From assembly GCF_029227915.1 (NCBI RefSeq), contig NC_079878.1, positions 15,936,001 to 16,000,000 of the forward strand: DNA of 64,000 nt. The letters are read 5' to 3'. The DNA is from Hydractinia symbiolongicarpus (taxonomy: Eukaryota; Cnidaria; Hydrozoa; Anthoathecata; Hydractiniidae). Under the pieces are notes generated by a model that was not told the origin of the DNA, ran no database searches, and saw only the letters and a program-made list of their open reading frames with translations. How positions within the stretch are numbered: the stretch's first letter is position 1; every line of letters starts with the position of its first letter. The position numbers and the translations under genes are program-made. Shown here piece by piece: positions 34,001-44,577 of the stretch.

Positions 34001-36316
34001 AATTAGGAAGTTTAAATATACATGATAAAATCAAATAAAAGATTTTAAATATACAATACATGCCTTTTTTCTCCTTAACCCTTGCCTTATCAACCTATAA
34101 AAATATACAATTTTCTGCCTTAAAACATAGAAGTATGTATTAATAAATTATTATATCATAAGAGATAATAATACCAGAACACGTAAAACACATCTTAGCA
34201 AAGAAAAGATTCATACATTATATGTAGCTATATAAAAACTTACTAATTCACATTTATGTTTCTCATAACAGGCTCTGCAGAAACTATCAAGGAAATGTTT
34301 GCATTTCCCGTTCGCACAAAGCGTATTGGCAGTTTCGGCCACTCCCATACATATAATACAGTACAATTCATTCTGAAAGAAACAATAATATATGGTTTAA
34401 TTAATGATGTGAAAGTCACAGGTATGGCTGGTTTATGACGGCCCGTAGCATATTCAACGAGCTATAACTTTACGGGTTGCTTTAAATGACAATAAAACTT
34501 CTGCAATAACAACATTTTAATAAAGTGACATTATATTCTAGGTGAGAGACCTCCATAGAATTTACTAAGTCAAAAAGCATGCACTGGGTTAATAAGTTTC
34601 CTTACTAAAATAACTTAAAAAACTTACATCTGCAGACTGATGTGAAGACTGATTGTTTTTAGCACATGTTGTATGTATAATATCACGTCCTGTTTCACTT
34701 TCCCCATTGTTAAAGGTATCACAAAAGTCACCTTCATCAATTTTTTTTACAGTACCGTCATCACTGATAGTCATTTTGATATCCTAAAATAAAGTATAAT
34801 ACACTAATTTATCATATGAACCTGACACACCCAATAGATATACTGATAAAAATTATGAAACAAACTAAAGAAAGAAAAATATACCTTTAATAGTAAGGGT
34901 CTTTTGCAAGAGGGCTAAAAATTTATGATATCAGTAAAGTTCACTCAAGAAGAAAAAATACACAAACATGTTATGATTGGACAGTCCTAAGTTATTACCT
35001 TTTTTCTCCATGGAAGTCCTTTGTCATTGTAATTATAACGGATCTCGGTTCCTTTAGCTATGTCTGTAACAGCAAATAAACACAGATGAGGTATACCAGA
35101 AACATCTATCTTCTTCATAGCAGAATTAGCATATACGGAGTCGTTGATATACTTTCCCATTGATATAGACATCGTTCCATCAATACTAAATTTTTAATTG
35201 ATTCAGTACATATAAATCTCCCAATAAAATATATTGTACCTAAATCATTCTGATTTTCTGGTGTTTTAAAAGAATAAAAATAGCGAGAAACGTTTATGAG
35301 AAGAGAAACGTTTATGTATTTTTCTCTTACCATAAACATTCTTTTCCAGATTTGAAGTAATACATAAAAGAGCCAGAGTTATTCAATTCATAATCAGTAT
35401 TTCTAATTGCAGCTTCTTCATCACTGATTAAATCCCCAACATATTCAACAATAAAACTTCCTTTAGCGAAGTCTTTTGTTGTAAAAACTCCATAGCCTAA
35501 AAAAAAAAAAAAATGTCATAATAATCTTGATACCATCATAAACATTATTAAGCAAATCACCCTATATATAAGCTATGCCTATGCCATATTGTTTCAGTGT
35601 AATATGTAGTAAGCATTAAAACAGTCTATGTTTCAAATTTGTCCGCTGCTATGGGTAATACCAGCGCAAACATAGAAATATAAAAAATTTAGGTTACCTA
35701 TTTCATCATTAATAAACAGCTTTATTAAACCACTTTGGTCTACTCCTTTTGTGCAAAACGTTTTGGCCTTTTCAAATTCGGAATTCTGATTAACACTTGA
35801 TTTGGCCTATGGAAATAAAACATATATATAAGACAATACCAGGGAATCTCTTTAAGAAAGTATATCTATTACCTTTAGGTATACAAACTTTTTGTTTTAA
35901 AAACAGGACTCATATATTTTTAAGATAGAACTTCTAGTTTTGCAAAAGAAATATGTTTAATATTATATTCTTAACTAAGAATACAAAACACAATTTGTAT
36001 ATTTTTATGTATATAAATTACTTCATAAAAAATGTATACCCATATATCATGTTAAGAATTAATGATAGCACAATGTTAGAGTTTGAAGTCGTAAAAAACA
36101 AATTTTTCTTTAACTTATTTATATATATATAAGATTATAGGAGCTTAGGATGTTTTCTTAGCTGTTTTTAATTTTTAGGCAAATCTCAGCCTCAATGTTC
36201 TTATAAAACAGCTCCTTATCAAAAACATTTAAATTTTGTATAGCATTATTGAATAGTTGCTAAAAAGTAAAAGTTAATAGGAAATGCAAACTTACCGATC
36301 TGCTCCTTGAAGCCAT
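29685..36316 (-). CDS. SET methyltransferase-zinc module-tyrosine recombinase gene, 18 exons
   Basis: Exons, from the 5-prime end: 36316-36296, 35806-35698, 35496-35331, 35185-34999, 34783-34628, 34372-34244, 34094-34064, 33982-33897, 33817-33695, 33439-33317, 33246-33176, 33090-33006, 32869-32821, 32745-32642, 32552-32469, 32396-32270, 32196-31292, 31067-29685. All join in phase and sum to 3,939 bp (1,312 residues plus stop). Introns are GT-AG except one GC-AG (after exon 7). No internal stop exists. Domain order: SET, linker, repeated Cys/His zinc module, a conserved middle part (NMWVGFNVFTGEQEGG, YFDYVMKVLFPE), two zinc-finger motifs, recombinase core-binding and catalytic domains, Myb/SANT-like tail. 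An optional phase-0 exon may lie at 33524-33480. Likely a nuclear chromatin protein derived in part from a mobile recombinase; function is inferred. Confidence 0.8.
31292..32196 (-). other. Zinc-finger pair and recombinase core-binding domain exon
   Basis: One 905-bp exon. Two C2H2-type fingers: CQIKDCAREVF..PRHMRQVH and CPIPDCFAVV..VDQHLKNVH. Then a basic/helical linker, then TAIVLKNFENFLTSVDGG and PLTVKKYLSSLMHFYDFL, the helical core-binding (SAM-like) fold of tyrosine recombinases. Confidence 0.7.
32270..33246 (-). other. Middle region exons with conserved hydrophobic module
   Basis: Six short exons: DDIRGNVIEYDKVQSD, REPRDISIQELHSMIENMED, AQCSRHDRYNAGPRKR, AALNMWVGFNVFTGEQEGGI, YFDYVMKVLFPETMALLCSA and a Ser/acidic linker. 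No named domain is recognised. The helical pattern suggests a protein-interaction fold. Confidence 0.5.
33317..34372 (-). other. Repeated Cys/His zinc module, three copies
   Basis: Three exon-sized modules share C-x2-C, C-x4-C, C-x2-C and H-x-C spacing: YCIICM...HKCEL (34244-34372), TCVVCC...GHVCRKKE (33695-33817) and ICTICS...DHVCRKQE (33317-33439). The last two are 41-codon phase 0-0 exons and clearly paralogous. Another Cys pair lies at 33897-33982 (KCVESCYSKNG, LCPDIKK). They probably fold as B-box/RING-like zinc domains. Confidence 0.75.
34999..36316 (-). other. SET domain exons 1-4
   Basis: Residues 1-161. After MASRSRS come YGVFTTKDFAKGSFIVEYVG and DLISDEEAAIRN (N-terminal SET strands), YYFKSGKECL, CIDGT, the INDS motif in the position of the usual NHS/NHS-like S-adenosylmethionine site, then PHLCLFAVTDIAKGTEIRYN and YNDKGLPW (C-terminal SET motif with the catalytic-type Tyr). 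It most resembles the SETD8/KMT5A class of short SET domains. NDS instead of NHS is a notable change. Confidence 0.8.
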
Positions 36317-39229
36317 AGTAGCATATAACCGTATTTCTAAGAATTTATTAGACACTTTACTAAATTATCACAATAGCACAATTTATAAAATTAAGCCTAA
36401 CAAAAAATTGCTTTTTTGTTTTTCTATTGGATATCTCTTATAGTAAAAAATGCGTTTTTACTTCGAGTAACCTATATACTTCAACAATTCTTACTTGAAA
36501 TGAGATTTTTATATTTTGATACTAATATATATATGTGCATACTATTGTGATATTATTCAGCATAATTTCAATGACTAACACCTATATTCCATTGTGCACT
36601 GAAATACATAACCATAATTTCAGCTGGTGATACTCTATAACAAGCATGGCTACAACAGGTTGTTAAAAAAATATAAATCCTGAGGGAGTCACATGATAAA
36701 AAACAAACAAACTTTATTCATAGTCATTTTTCAAAAAAACAACAACAACAACAAAATATAGTAGTATAAACAATTTGTTGTTTAAAATATAAATCCTGTG
36801 GGAGCATTATGAGAAAAAGCAAACAAACTTTAAGCATGGTCTTTTTTCAGAAACAACAAATGAATATAATAAAATGTTTTGTTACTGGTGTTATAACATA
36901 TTTTTAATAGCTCTATAGTGCGGTCCTTAAAAATGTTTATTGAAAATAACTTCAAGCAAAGTGATTGTTCTTAACAAAGAATTTTTTTATTTTTTCTTGA
37001 CTGACTGTTGACAATTACTGTTTTTAAGTTAGATTTGAACTATGAAACTAGTTAATGCATATCACTGAAATTTAAAAAATATTTTTAGCGAAATTTATAA
37101 CCACTGAAAAAAAGACGTGTAAAAATATAAGCATGTGCAACAAAAAATAAAAAATAAAAATAAAAAATGTCCAAACAAATCAAATCTAACAGCCGTTGCG
37201 TAAAAAGCGATATACGCTAAAACTGTATACTTAATACTAGACTTTTTAATAGCAAAAATTTGTTGCTCCGTCTTTTAACATAAAAAAGTATATACACTTA
37301 AAAACATGTATATATTGCCCTTGGTATTCTTAAATAAACACTGGTCTGATAAAAACTAAATAGAAGATCCAGACAGGATTTGCACCTGCATATTCATGTC
37401 TTCAAATTAACAGAATACCAACTGAAAGCTGGATCATAAACACTTTATAAAATTCAGAGCTCTTTAAGAAAACAAAAACCAACACAAGCATGTGAAAACT
37501 CCTGTGCATGCAAACATGCCCATTTCTGGGAAATGAGATAATAGGTGAGGCATTAATTGCTTTGCTAGTTCTGAAACAAGTTTGTCTAGCTGAGTCACTA
37601 GATCATTGCACATGCTAAAGCCACCCTCAAAAACATAATTGGTTAGAGTCACCCCACCGACTCACTTTGAAAGGGGAAAGTCGAGTCAGGGAGCCAGTAA
37701 ATTTGTAAAAAATAAGCCAAACAATCCATGAACAAACTTCGACACACAACAAAATCCACCATTTACCTTTTCAGCGGTCCTCCGAATTACAGTCGTTATG
37801 TCCGAATGTTATTTCGATAGGGGACTGTGCTGCACTACTCAGTGCTATACTTCTCTGCTTCGCATTTATACAACAATACAAGCGAAAACCATGGGAACAA
37901 CACTGACTGATAAAAATCAAACTTGAAACGAAGGCTAAAGATACAGCTGGCGTACATTTAAAACGAATAACAAAATATGGCTTCGAAATATAGTATTTTT
38001 GTAATTTTTCAGGAAAAATTTTTACACGACCGACCGACTTACTTTTGAAATTAGAAATGATGCTAACCAAACATATTTTCGACGGTGGCCTAATCAATAA
38101 TTTCTTACAAAACATACGTAAAAGTTGAATAAAAGACTTTAAAAAATATTCTTTTAACCTTATGTTGTCTAAAAGAAAGAATTTAAAGTGAGCTGGCGTT
38201 TGATAACTCATGACAGTGAAGTTTTTTTCTATGTGTACAAACCAGAGGGGGGCACTAAAGTATTTTTATATAAATATACTGGTTAACTTTAAAAACATTT
38301 AAGGTTTAACATATTTGGGATTACGTCTTACTTCTGATTATACCCAGGGCAGGTTGTTTTGGGGTGAGAATGATTTTAAAAAGCTCAAACTATAAGCTTT
38401 AATAAGCAAAAATCTATTCTCCTGGCCAACAAATATGACGTGATACTTTTCAAGCAATGCCCATGCAAGGCCCATGCTTTCCCTCAACTGAAAGTTGTAC
38501 CATGTGACATTCTGACTGGAAGAATTCAAGATTCATTTTATAACCCTTGTTGTCCATCACTGACTATTGTACTATTGTTGGAAGAACTCAATGGAAAATG
38601 GCATTTGTAGAAAGTTGTAGCTCACTAGCATCTTTTTCACATGCCAGACATATGTTAGAAGAGCCCATAGTTAAAATATAAACAAAGAAATCTAGCAAGC
38701 TTAAGTACTCTAGTAAAATAATCACTAGCTAGCTAGCTACAGACAAAAATACAACGTTAACCAATCAGATAGGTGGAACAGTCAATCGCTGCTGAAAAAA
38801 ATGCCCTAAAAATACAGTAGAAATAACAAGACAACACAAGATAACAGATACTACTTGCATCATGGCATGGCTAGCGATAACTGCTTTCGCAGAAAGCAGG
38901 ACAAAAAGAAGTGCTTGACCCGACCCGTGGTGGTAGAAGCCGAACCGTTTCAACCATTCTCGACTATTCAAAACCTCGGTCAACTTGGGGTAACTGATAA
39001 CACAGGTCGAATCAGTTCTCAATTTTTCCAAACCTTAGTGTTATAAAAAGTTGTTATAAAGCACATGTTAAATTCAGAACCAATCCAACTTATTTCAATA
39101 TAAAGAATTACTTAGTATTTTCTGCAAATTTATTTTTGACAAATTTATATGCTGTCATCAGTGCCATAATTCAGGAACTGAACTACATACGTAAAAACAT
39201 ATATATTTGGTTTTTAGATGAGAAGGTAG
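36317..39229. other. Upstream and intergenic host DNA
   Basis: It contains a diverged tandem duplication (36661-36750 and 36777-36860, AAATATAAATCCTG...ACAAACAAACTTTA). A 146-codon minus frame at 37771-38211 has no recognisable domain. Otherwise AT-rich and featureless. Confidence 0.45.
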
Positions 39230-39239
39230 CTATCAGAAA

Positions 39240-39740
39240 ACACTAAAGCGCCGATAAGCCGAATACACCGTAAAAAGTGCGGGTGTATTCAAGCGAGTTC
39301 GGCGTTTTGAAAAAAATTATTCGCCCGAAAAACCCTGCATAGGCCCGGACAATGCCCGAAAAAAACAAAACAAACAACAACAATAATATATGATTCAAAT
39401 AAACTATAAAAATTAAAATAAACTTACTATGTGGTAGCAAAGTTCTTAGAAGAACTGTTTTTGATGGTTTTTGAAAAAGTTTATTTCATAATAAAGTTAA
39501 GGAGTTAATAAAGTTTATATAAACTTTATAAACTCCTTTCTCTTCAAGCGCCTTTTTCCCAATCATCACCTGCATGGTTTGTTACAAGGAATTGCATTTC
39601 GGGAATGTTCCGGGCGAGTTCAAATTGCGGGCGGTTTCAGGGGACAGCCGCCAATTTTATTTGAAAAGTCGCCCAAACTCGCCTGTATATATGCGGGCTA
39701 CGGCTTATCGGCACCCTCTTTCAGAAAACGTCAGACGTAT
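39240..39740. mobile_element. Possible MITE with short inverted ends
   Basis: GCCGATAAGCCG at 39250-39261 recurs inverted (CGGCTTATCGGC) at about 39702-39713. Both flanks carry CAGAAAA-type sequence. The inside is GC-richer than the surroundings (GGGCGAGTTC, CGCCCGAA). No coding sequence. Confidence 0.4.
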
Positions 39741-40295
39741 AGTTCCGGCAATACCTAACATTTATATTTCCCCTTAAGAACACTGCAATGATCAAGAAAC
39801 AAAAAAGATAATATATACTTGAGAGAAATAGCATTTCCAGTGCAATTTTTCTCTTATATATAGCTATATATATAGCTATACTACTACTACTTAATGTTAA
39901 AGCCTGCTGTCAGTAATGACACTGACAAATGAGACTGTATTATCCCTCAGCTAGCTAGCTAGCTAGCCAGCTATAAAGCAAAATACTTTAGACCATGAAG
40001 AAATATGTGTATTTTCAATACAGCTCATTAGATGAGCCAGCCCTAGCTAGCTTGGTAGCAAAGCTTTCTGTTGCTCGCTGTAAAGTCAAACTACTATAAA
40101 CCATAGAGAAATATGTGTTAACTTACAACAAAGTTTGTTAGACGTTTAATATAAGAAATAACTTCAATAACTTACTAAAAACAGTATAAACAGTTGGTCA
40201 AAAGCTGCTAGCAGAATGAAAATATCCCCGCTTATGTTTTTAAAAATTTTGCAAACGAGATATCCGCGCATGCGCGTAGGGAGCCCTCGGGTTGC
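39741..40295. other. AT-rich DNA with simple repeats
   Basis: TATATAGCTA and AGCTAGCTAGCT runs near 39860 and 39950-39970. No gene recognised. Confidence 0.45.
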
Positions 40296-40455
40296 GAAAG
40301 TGCCAGGGGACGAAAGTGCCATAGGCGCGGTGGTAAAAGTGCCATAAATAAGGTGGTGAAAGTGCCGTATGAGTTGCGAAAGTGCCATATGAGTGATAAA
40401 AGTGCCATACAAGTGGCGAAAGTGCCATAAATAGAGTTGCGAAAGTGCCAATACA
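40296..40455. repeat. GAAAGTGCCA minisatellite
   Basis: Eight copies of a roughly 20-bp unit with the core GCGAAAGTGCCATA and variable linkers. The same core occurs singly at 27033 and, inverted, at 26449. Confidence 0.8.
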
Positions 40456-40457
40456 TA

Positions 40458-40462
<5 letters not shown>

Positions 40463-40546
<84 letters not shown>
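40463..40546. repeat. (CT)n microsatellite
   Basis: About 42 CT units, some 100 bp outside the left end of Polinton element 2. Confidence 0.95.
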
Positions 40547-40547
<1 letters not shown>

Positions 40548-40650
40548 ATTGACTTTTAACTAATTGAATAGCGGAGAATCCAAAGAACAAATAAAAAAAA
40601 ATCGAACATTTCGTAGGACCACTCCTTTATGATTTTTTAAAAAGTATCGG

Positions 40651-40915
40651 AGAGATAGAGAAATGTTCGTTCTGGCACAGTCGACGTCGACCAAAGGGAA
40701 ATTCCTAATAATGTTATTAGCCAACACAAAATAATATGAAATGATATCATCTGCCAATAACCAACACATAATAATATATAAATGTAAGATACATGACGTC
40801 ATATGCCAATAACCTACATAAAATAATATTAAATGATAGATATATTAAATACTAACACAAAATCATATAAACGAAATCACATGACGTCATGCGAAATATG
40901 CTATTATACAGAATA
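40651..40915. repeat. Left terminal repeat of element 2, outer part
   Basis: It matches the reverse complement of about 58342-58598. It contains three iterations of an AACCAACACAAAATAATAT-type unit and TGACGTCAT motifs. Interrupted by the Helitron array, it resumes at 43109. Confidence 0.9.
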
Positions 40916-43108
40916 CTAGTCGATAAGGCCCGTGAAAAAATCCACTCAGAGGCAGGATAAAAATTTTGATGACGTCAGCAACCTATCCAATAAAAATTTA
41001 AAATTTTGTTTTCACGTTGCCTCTATTGTGTAGACCTTAAAGCGCTGATCAAGAAAATATATATGATCATGTGCTTTTGATATAAGCGGTTAATAAGATA
41101 TAAGGAAGGTTTTAAAAGTTTTGCTGACGTCAGCAATGGCCCCAAGACCGAAATTTTTTTTTAGAAATTTGTATACTTGTTGCCTTCATTGCATAGATAT
41201 TGAACCGCTGGTCAAGAAAATGTATAGGATCATGTACTTTTGACAAACGGTTGCAGAGATATTGGGCTTTAGAGGTTTTTTGATGACGTCATAAAGCCGT
41301 CCATTCCAAAACGGATTGTGGTGCCAGGTTTTAAAAATTACCCAGGTTGGTCCTAGGTGCTCCCTAGTTACCTACGCGGTGAAAAATCATTGACGTCACC
41401 ACCTCGTTTCCAAGTTATTTGGCCTCAAAGTTTTAGGTGCACTGTAATGGCTTCATTAATTTAATAAAAGGTATTGACGTTAAAGTAGTGTTATTGACGT
41501 CGCGCCGTAATTCAGAAAATTTAACATATTAGACATAAGTTTTTCGGCGACATCAAAGGAAAATAAGCATATCCACTTTGCCTGTTACAAACAGACACAG
41601 TCTCTGTATTAATATAAGAGACTAGTCGATAAGGCCCGTGGAAAAATCCACTTAGGCAGAAGGACAATGGAAAAGTAGGTTGTTTTAGATTTTTTGCTGA
41701 CGTCAGCAGTACAATTAAAAAAATATTTGGCGAAATTTATTTTATTCGTTGCCTGTACTATGCAGATGTTAAAACGCTGACCAAGAAAATGTATATGATT
41801 ATATCTTTTTGATAAGCAGTTAATGAGACATAAGGGTTTTAACATTTTGCTGATGTCAGCAATGGCCAGTCAAACCCCCTAAATTTTTTTTTTAGAAATT
41901 TGTATACCTGTTGCCTCCATCGCATAGATCTTGAAACGCTGATCAAGAAAATGTATAAGATGATGTACCTTTGACAAACGGTTGCAGAAATATTAGGGTT
42001 TAAAGGTTCTTTGATGACGTCATCAACCCGTCCATTCCGAAACGGATTCGGGGATCCGGGTTTGGGAAAATGACCCAAATTGATCCTAGGTGGTCCCTAG
42101 TTACCCACGCGGTGAAAAATCATTGACGTCACCTCCTCGTTTCCAAGTTATTTGGCCTCAAAGTTTTAGGTGCACTGTAATGGTTTCATTAATTTAATAT
42201 AGGATATTGACGTTAAAGTAGTTTTATTTTCGTAGCGACGTAACGTCAGAAAATTTGACATATTAGAGATGCATTTTTCGGCAACATCAAAGGAAAATAA
42301 AGACATCCACTTTGCCTGTCACAAACACACAGACAGACACACTTAGCGTATTATTATATAGACTAGTCGATAAGGCCCGTGGAGAAATCCACTTAGGCAG
42401 ATGGGCAATAGAAAAATAGGTTGTTTTAGATGTTTTGCTGACGTCAGCAGTGAAGATCCCAAAAAAGTTAGAGAAATTTATTTTATTATTTTATTGTAAT
42501 GTGTAGAGGTTGAATCACGCTGATCAAAATAATGTGTAGGATGATATGTTTTCGAGGAACGCAAAAAGAGATATAAGTGTTTAAAAATTGTGCTGACGTC
42601 AGCAAAGGCCCGTGAAAACACAAAAATTTTTTTTTCAGAAATTCATGTACCTGTTGCCTCCCTCGTATAGATCTTGAAACGCTGATCAAGAAAATGTATA
42701 AGATGATGTACCTTTGACAAGCGGTTGCAGAAATATTAGGGTTTAAAGGTTCTTTGATGACGTCATCAACCCGTCCATTCCGAAACGGATTCGGGGATCC
42801 GGGTTTGGGAAAATGACCCAAATTGATCTTAGGTGGTCCCTAGTTACCCACGTCGTGAAAAATCATTGCCGTCACCACCTCGTTTACAAGTTATTTAGCC
42901 TCGAAGTTTTAGGTGCGCTGTAATGGCTTCAGTAATTTAGTATACTTTTCTTTGACGTCAATACTATTTTAACGGTAAAGTTTCATAAATTACAGAACAA
43001 TTTTATAGGCGATGTTTTATAGAATTTGACAAAGAAAATTGTAAAGAATATAATCCACTTTGCAAAAGTGACAGACAGACACACGGAACTGGCGTATTAT
43101 TATATAGA
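40916..43108 (-). mobile_element. Head-to-tail trimer of non-autonomous Helitrons in the terminal repeat
   Basis: Minus-strand units: 43108-42363 (746 bp), 42362-41622 (741 bp) and 41621-40916 (706 bp). Each starts TC (TCTATATAATAATACGCC or similar), ends with the GTGGA/TCCAC hairpin and CTAG, and they join without spacer. The right terminal repeat (58341-58350) supplies the empty site: insertion was between A and T with no target duplication. Confidence 0.9.
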
Positions 43109-43172
43109 TGAGTAAAAATTATCATGACCGTGCTAGAAATTTTGCTGATTGAAAAAAATATATATAACAAAG
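43109..43172. repeat. Left terminal repeat of element 2, inner part
   Basis: It matches the reverse complement of about 58281-58341 (AATTATCATGACCGTGCTAG, ATTTTGCTG.TTGAAAAAAA) and ends directly before the first gene. Confidence 0.85.
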
Positions 43173-43367
43173 ATGTCCATTAATGATTATCTCATAATGC
43201 CTGATCGAATAGTCCGTGCTAATTCATGGACACTAATGTTTGTACCCGATCATTTAAAGACACAGGAAATATGTACTGCCGTAGTTCGTGAACATTCCTG
43301 GACATTAATGTTAGTACCCGATCATTTCAAGACACAGGAAATGTGTGACCGAGCAGTTCGCGAATAA
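43173..43367 (+). CDS. Short KTQEMC-repeat protein
   Basis: 64 residues with two tandem units (SWTLMFVPDHLKTQEICTAV and SWTLMLVPDHFKTQEMCDRA). The VPD..KTQEMC..AV pattern is that of DUF4116-like repeats. It is the first gene after the left terminal repeat, whose inner end reaches its ATG. Element 1 lacks it. It may be a remnant of a longer repeat protein. Confidence 0.55.
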   Translation: MSINDYLIMPDRIVRANSWTLMFVPDHLKTQEICTAVVREHSWTLMLVPDHFKTQEMCDRAVRE

Positions 43368-43415
43368 CCTAATATAATCGAATATGTTCCGGATCGTTTC
43401 AGTAAAAAATAAAGC

Positions 43416-43570
43416 ATGACGATTGAGTATTGTGATGAATGTAGAATTATTCTCGATAAATATGACAGTGTGGACGGAGGTTAATTATTAATAGAAAAAT
43501 GCTGTGTTGGCAACACTATATCATGTGGCTCACCTACAACGGAGGAATATGTCCTTGTAAAAAGCCCTAG
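43416..43570 (+). pseudogene. Small Cys-rich protein, frameshifted
   Basis: Counterpart of 12262-12423: EYCDEC at the start and KMLCWQHYIMW near the end. A small deletion removing the central CKCG part (about 43463-43475) shifts the frame. Start context AATAAAGC-ATG. Confidence 0.6.
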
Positions 43571-43594
43571 TTGAACTCCAGTTTCCATAAATAA

Positions 43595-44210
43595 ATGTTC
43601 AAATTCAGTAATGAGAATTTTAACTCAAGAGACTTTTATGCCAAAGCGACTCCACTAAATATTGAAGATGTAAATATTGAAAATATCGTGCTAAGCGATC
43701 CTATTCCAGCAAACAGGGCAAAGATGAACTCTTCGTCATTGGTTATAAAAATAGCGACAACAAGCTATCATCTCTATTGATCAAAACACCCAAAAAGCTC
43801 TATTCCAATGGTGCCTCGCGCTGTAATGAGGGCTGCTCTCTTAACATGTCATTCGATATATATAACCATCCCGAGTGGCTAGAGAAGTATGAGAGTATCC
43901 TGACCAAGGTAGAGTCCTTGGAGGGTCATTGCTTCACCACCCCACCTGTGAAAAAGGTAAATACTTCACTACGAAAGTGAAGGAGTGGGAGGGTAAAGTC
44001 AGAACCGATTTTCATTCCAAAAAAGTACCACTAAAACAAAGCTGCGAGTGCAGCGCCATAATCAAGCTATCTGGCATCTACAGGCAAGGTTCAAATTACT
44101 ACATGCAAACCTACTTGGAGGAGTGCAAGTATATGGTTGTCGAGTTTTATGGCACCAGACATATTATCGATTCAGATAATGACGATGAAGAACCATTCAT
44201 TGTGGTATAG
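43595..44210 (+). pseudogene. Acidic-tail Polinton protein (possible ssDNA-binding type)
   Basis: Three frames in succession (43595-43780, 43777-43980, 43929-44210) with FYAKATPLNIEDVNIENIVL, KKLYSNGASRCNEGCSLNMS, HPEWLEKYESILTK, CECSAIIKLSGIYRQGSNYY and the tail DSDNDDEEPFIVV. Two frameshifts. The acidic tail is conserved with element 1, as in single-strand DNA-binding proteins; the role is inferred. Confidence 0.55.
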
Positions 44211-44226
44211 TAAAAAACTCGATAGA

Positions 44227-44252
44227 TTTTGTATACAATGTTGTATACAAAA
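44227..44252. promoter_or_regulatory. Perfect hairpin before the SAP-like gene
   Basis: Arms TTTTGTATACA and TGTATACAAAA, 4-nt loop, then TAAAC-ATG. Confidence 0.7.
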
Positions 44253-44257
44253 TAAAC

Positions 44258-44533
44258 ATGAACGAGCTTAAAAAAGAGGCAAAGAAACTAGGTATACGTG
44301 GATATTCAACTATGAAAAAGGGTGAAATTATAGCCGCGATTAATAAGGTAAAATATAAAAATATTGCAACACAAACACTTGGGTCTTATTGCAAGCCATG
44401 CTCGGATATCGCAGCTATAAAAATACTCGATGAGTACATCAGAGGCTTGGAAGCAAAACAAAAGCGAAATATCATCTATGACGGTTATTTTATGATCGAT
44501 AAAGATACCGGTGAAGTGCTTGGTGTAATTTAA
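44258..44533 (+). CDS. SAP-like small protein, intact
   Basis: 91 residues. MNELKKEAKKLGIRGYSTMK and KGEIIAAINKV form the SAP/Rho-N-like mini-domain, followed by YCKPC and a C-terminal strand region (FMIDKDTGEVLGVI). The same GYSxxxKxxII pattern is at the N-terminus of the last gene of the element (58280). Probably nucleic-acid binding. Confidence 0.7.
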   Translation: MNELKKEAKKLGIRGYSTMKKGEIIAAINKVKYKNIATQTLGSYCKPCSDIAAIKILDEYIRGLEAKQKRNIIYDGYFMIDKDTGEVLGVI

Positions 44534-44552
44534 TGTTTTGTATAAAACATTA
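44531..44552. terminator. Inverted repeat between convergent genes
   Basis: Arms TAATGTTTT and AAAACATTA, loop GTAT, overlapping the stop of the SAP-like gene. Counterpart of 13374-13399. Confidence 0.6.
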
Positions 44553-44577
44553 GATTATGAATACGCTGGCGGTTCGT

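Noticed and set aside
37771-38211. 146-residue protein on the minus strand
   Set aside because: No domain, no splice or start support, composition like other random frames here.
40240-40590. Arg-Glu repeat proteins over CT tracts (also 26138-26473 start)
   Set aside because: They are translations of CT microsatellites and the GAAAGTGCCA minisatellite.
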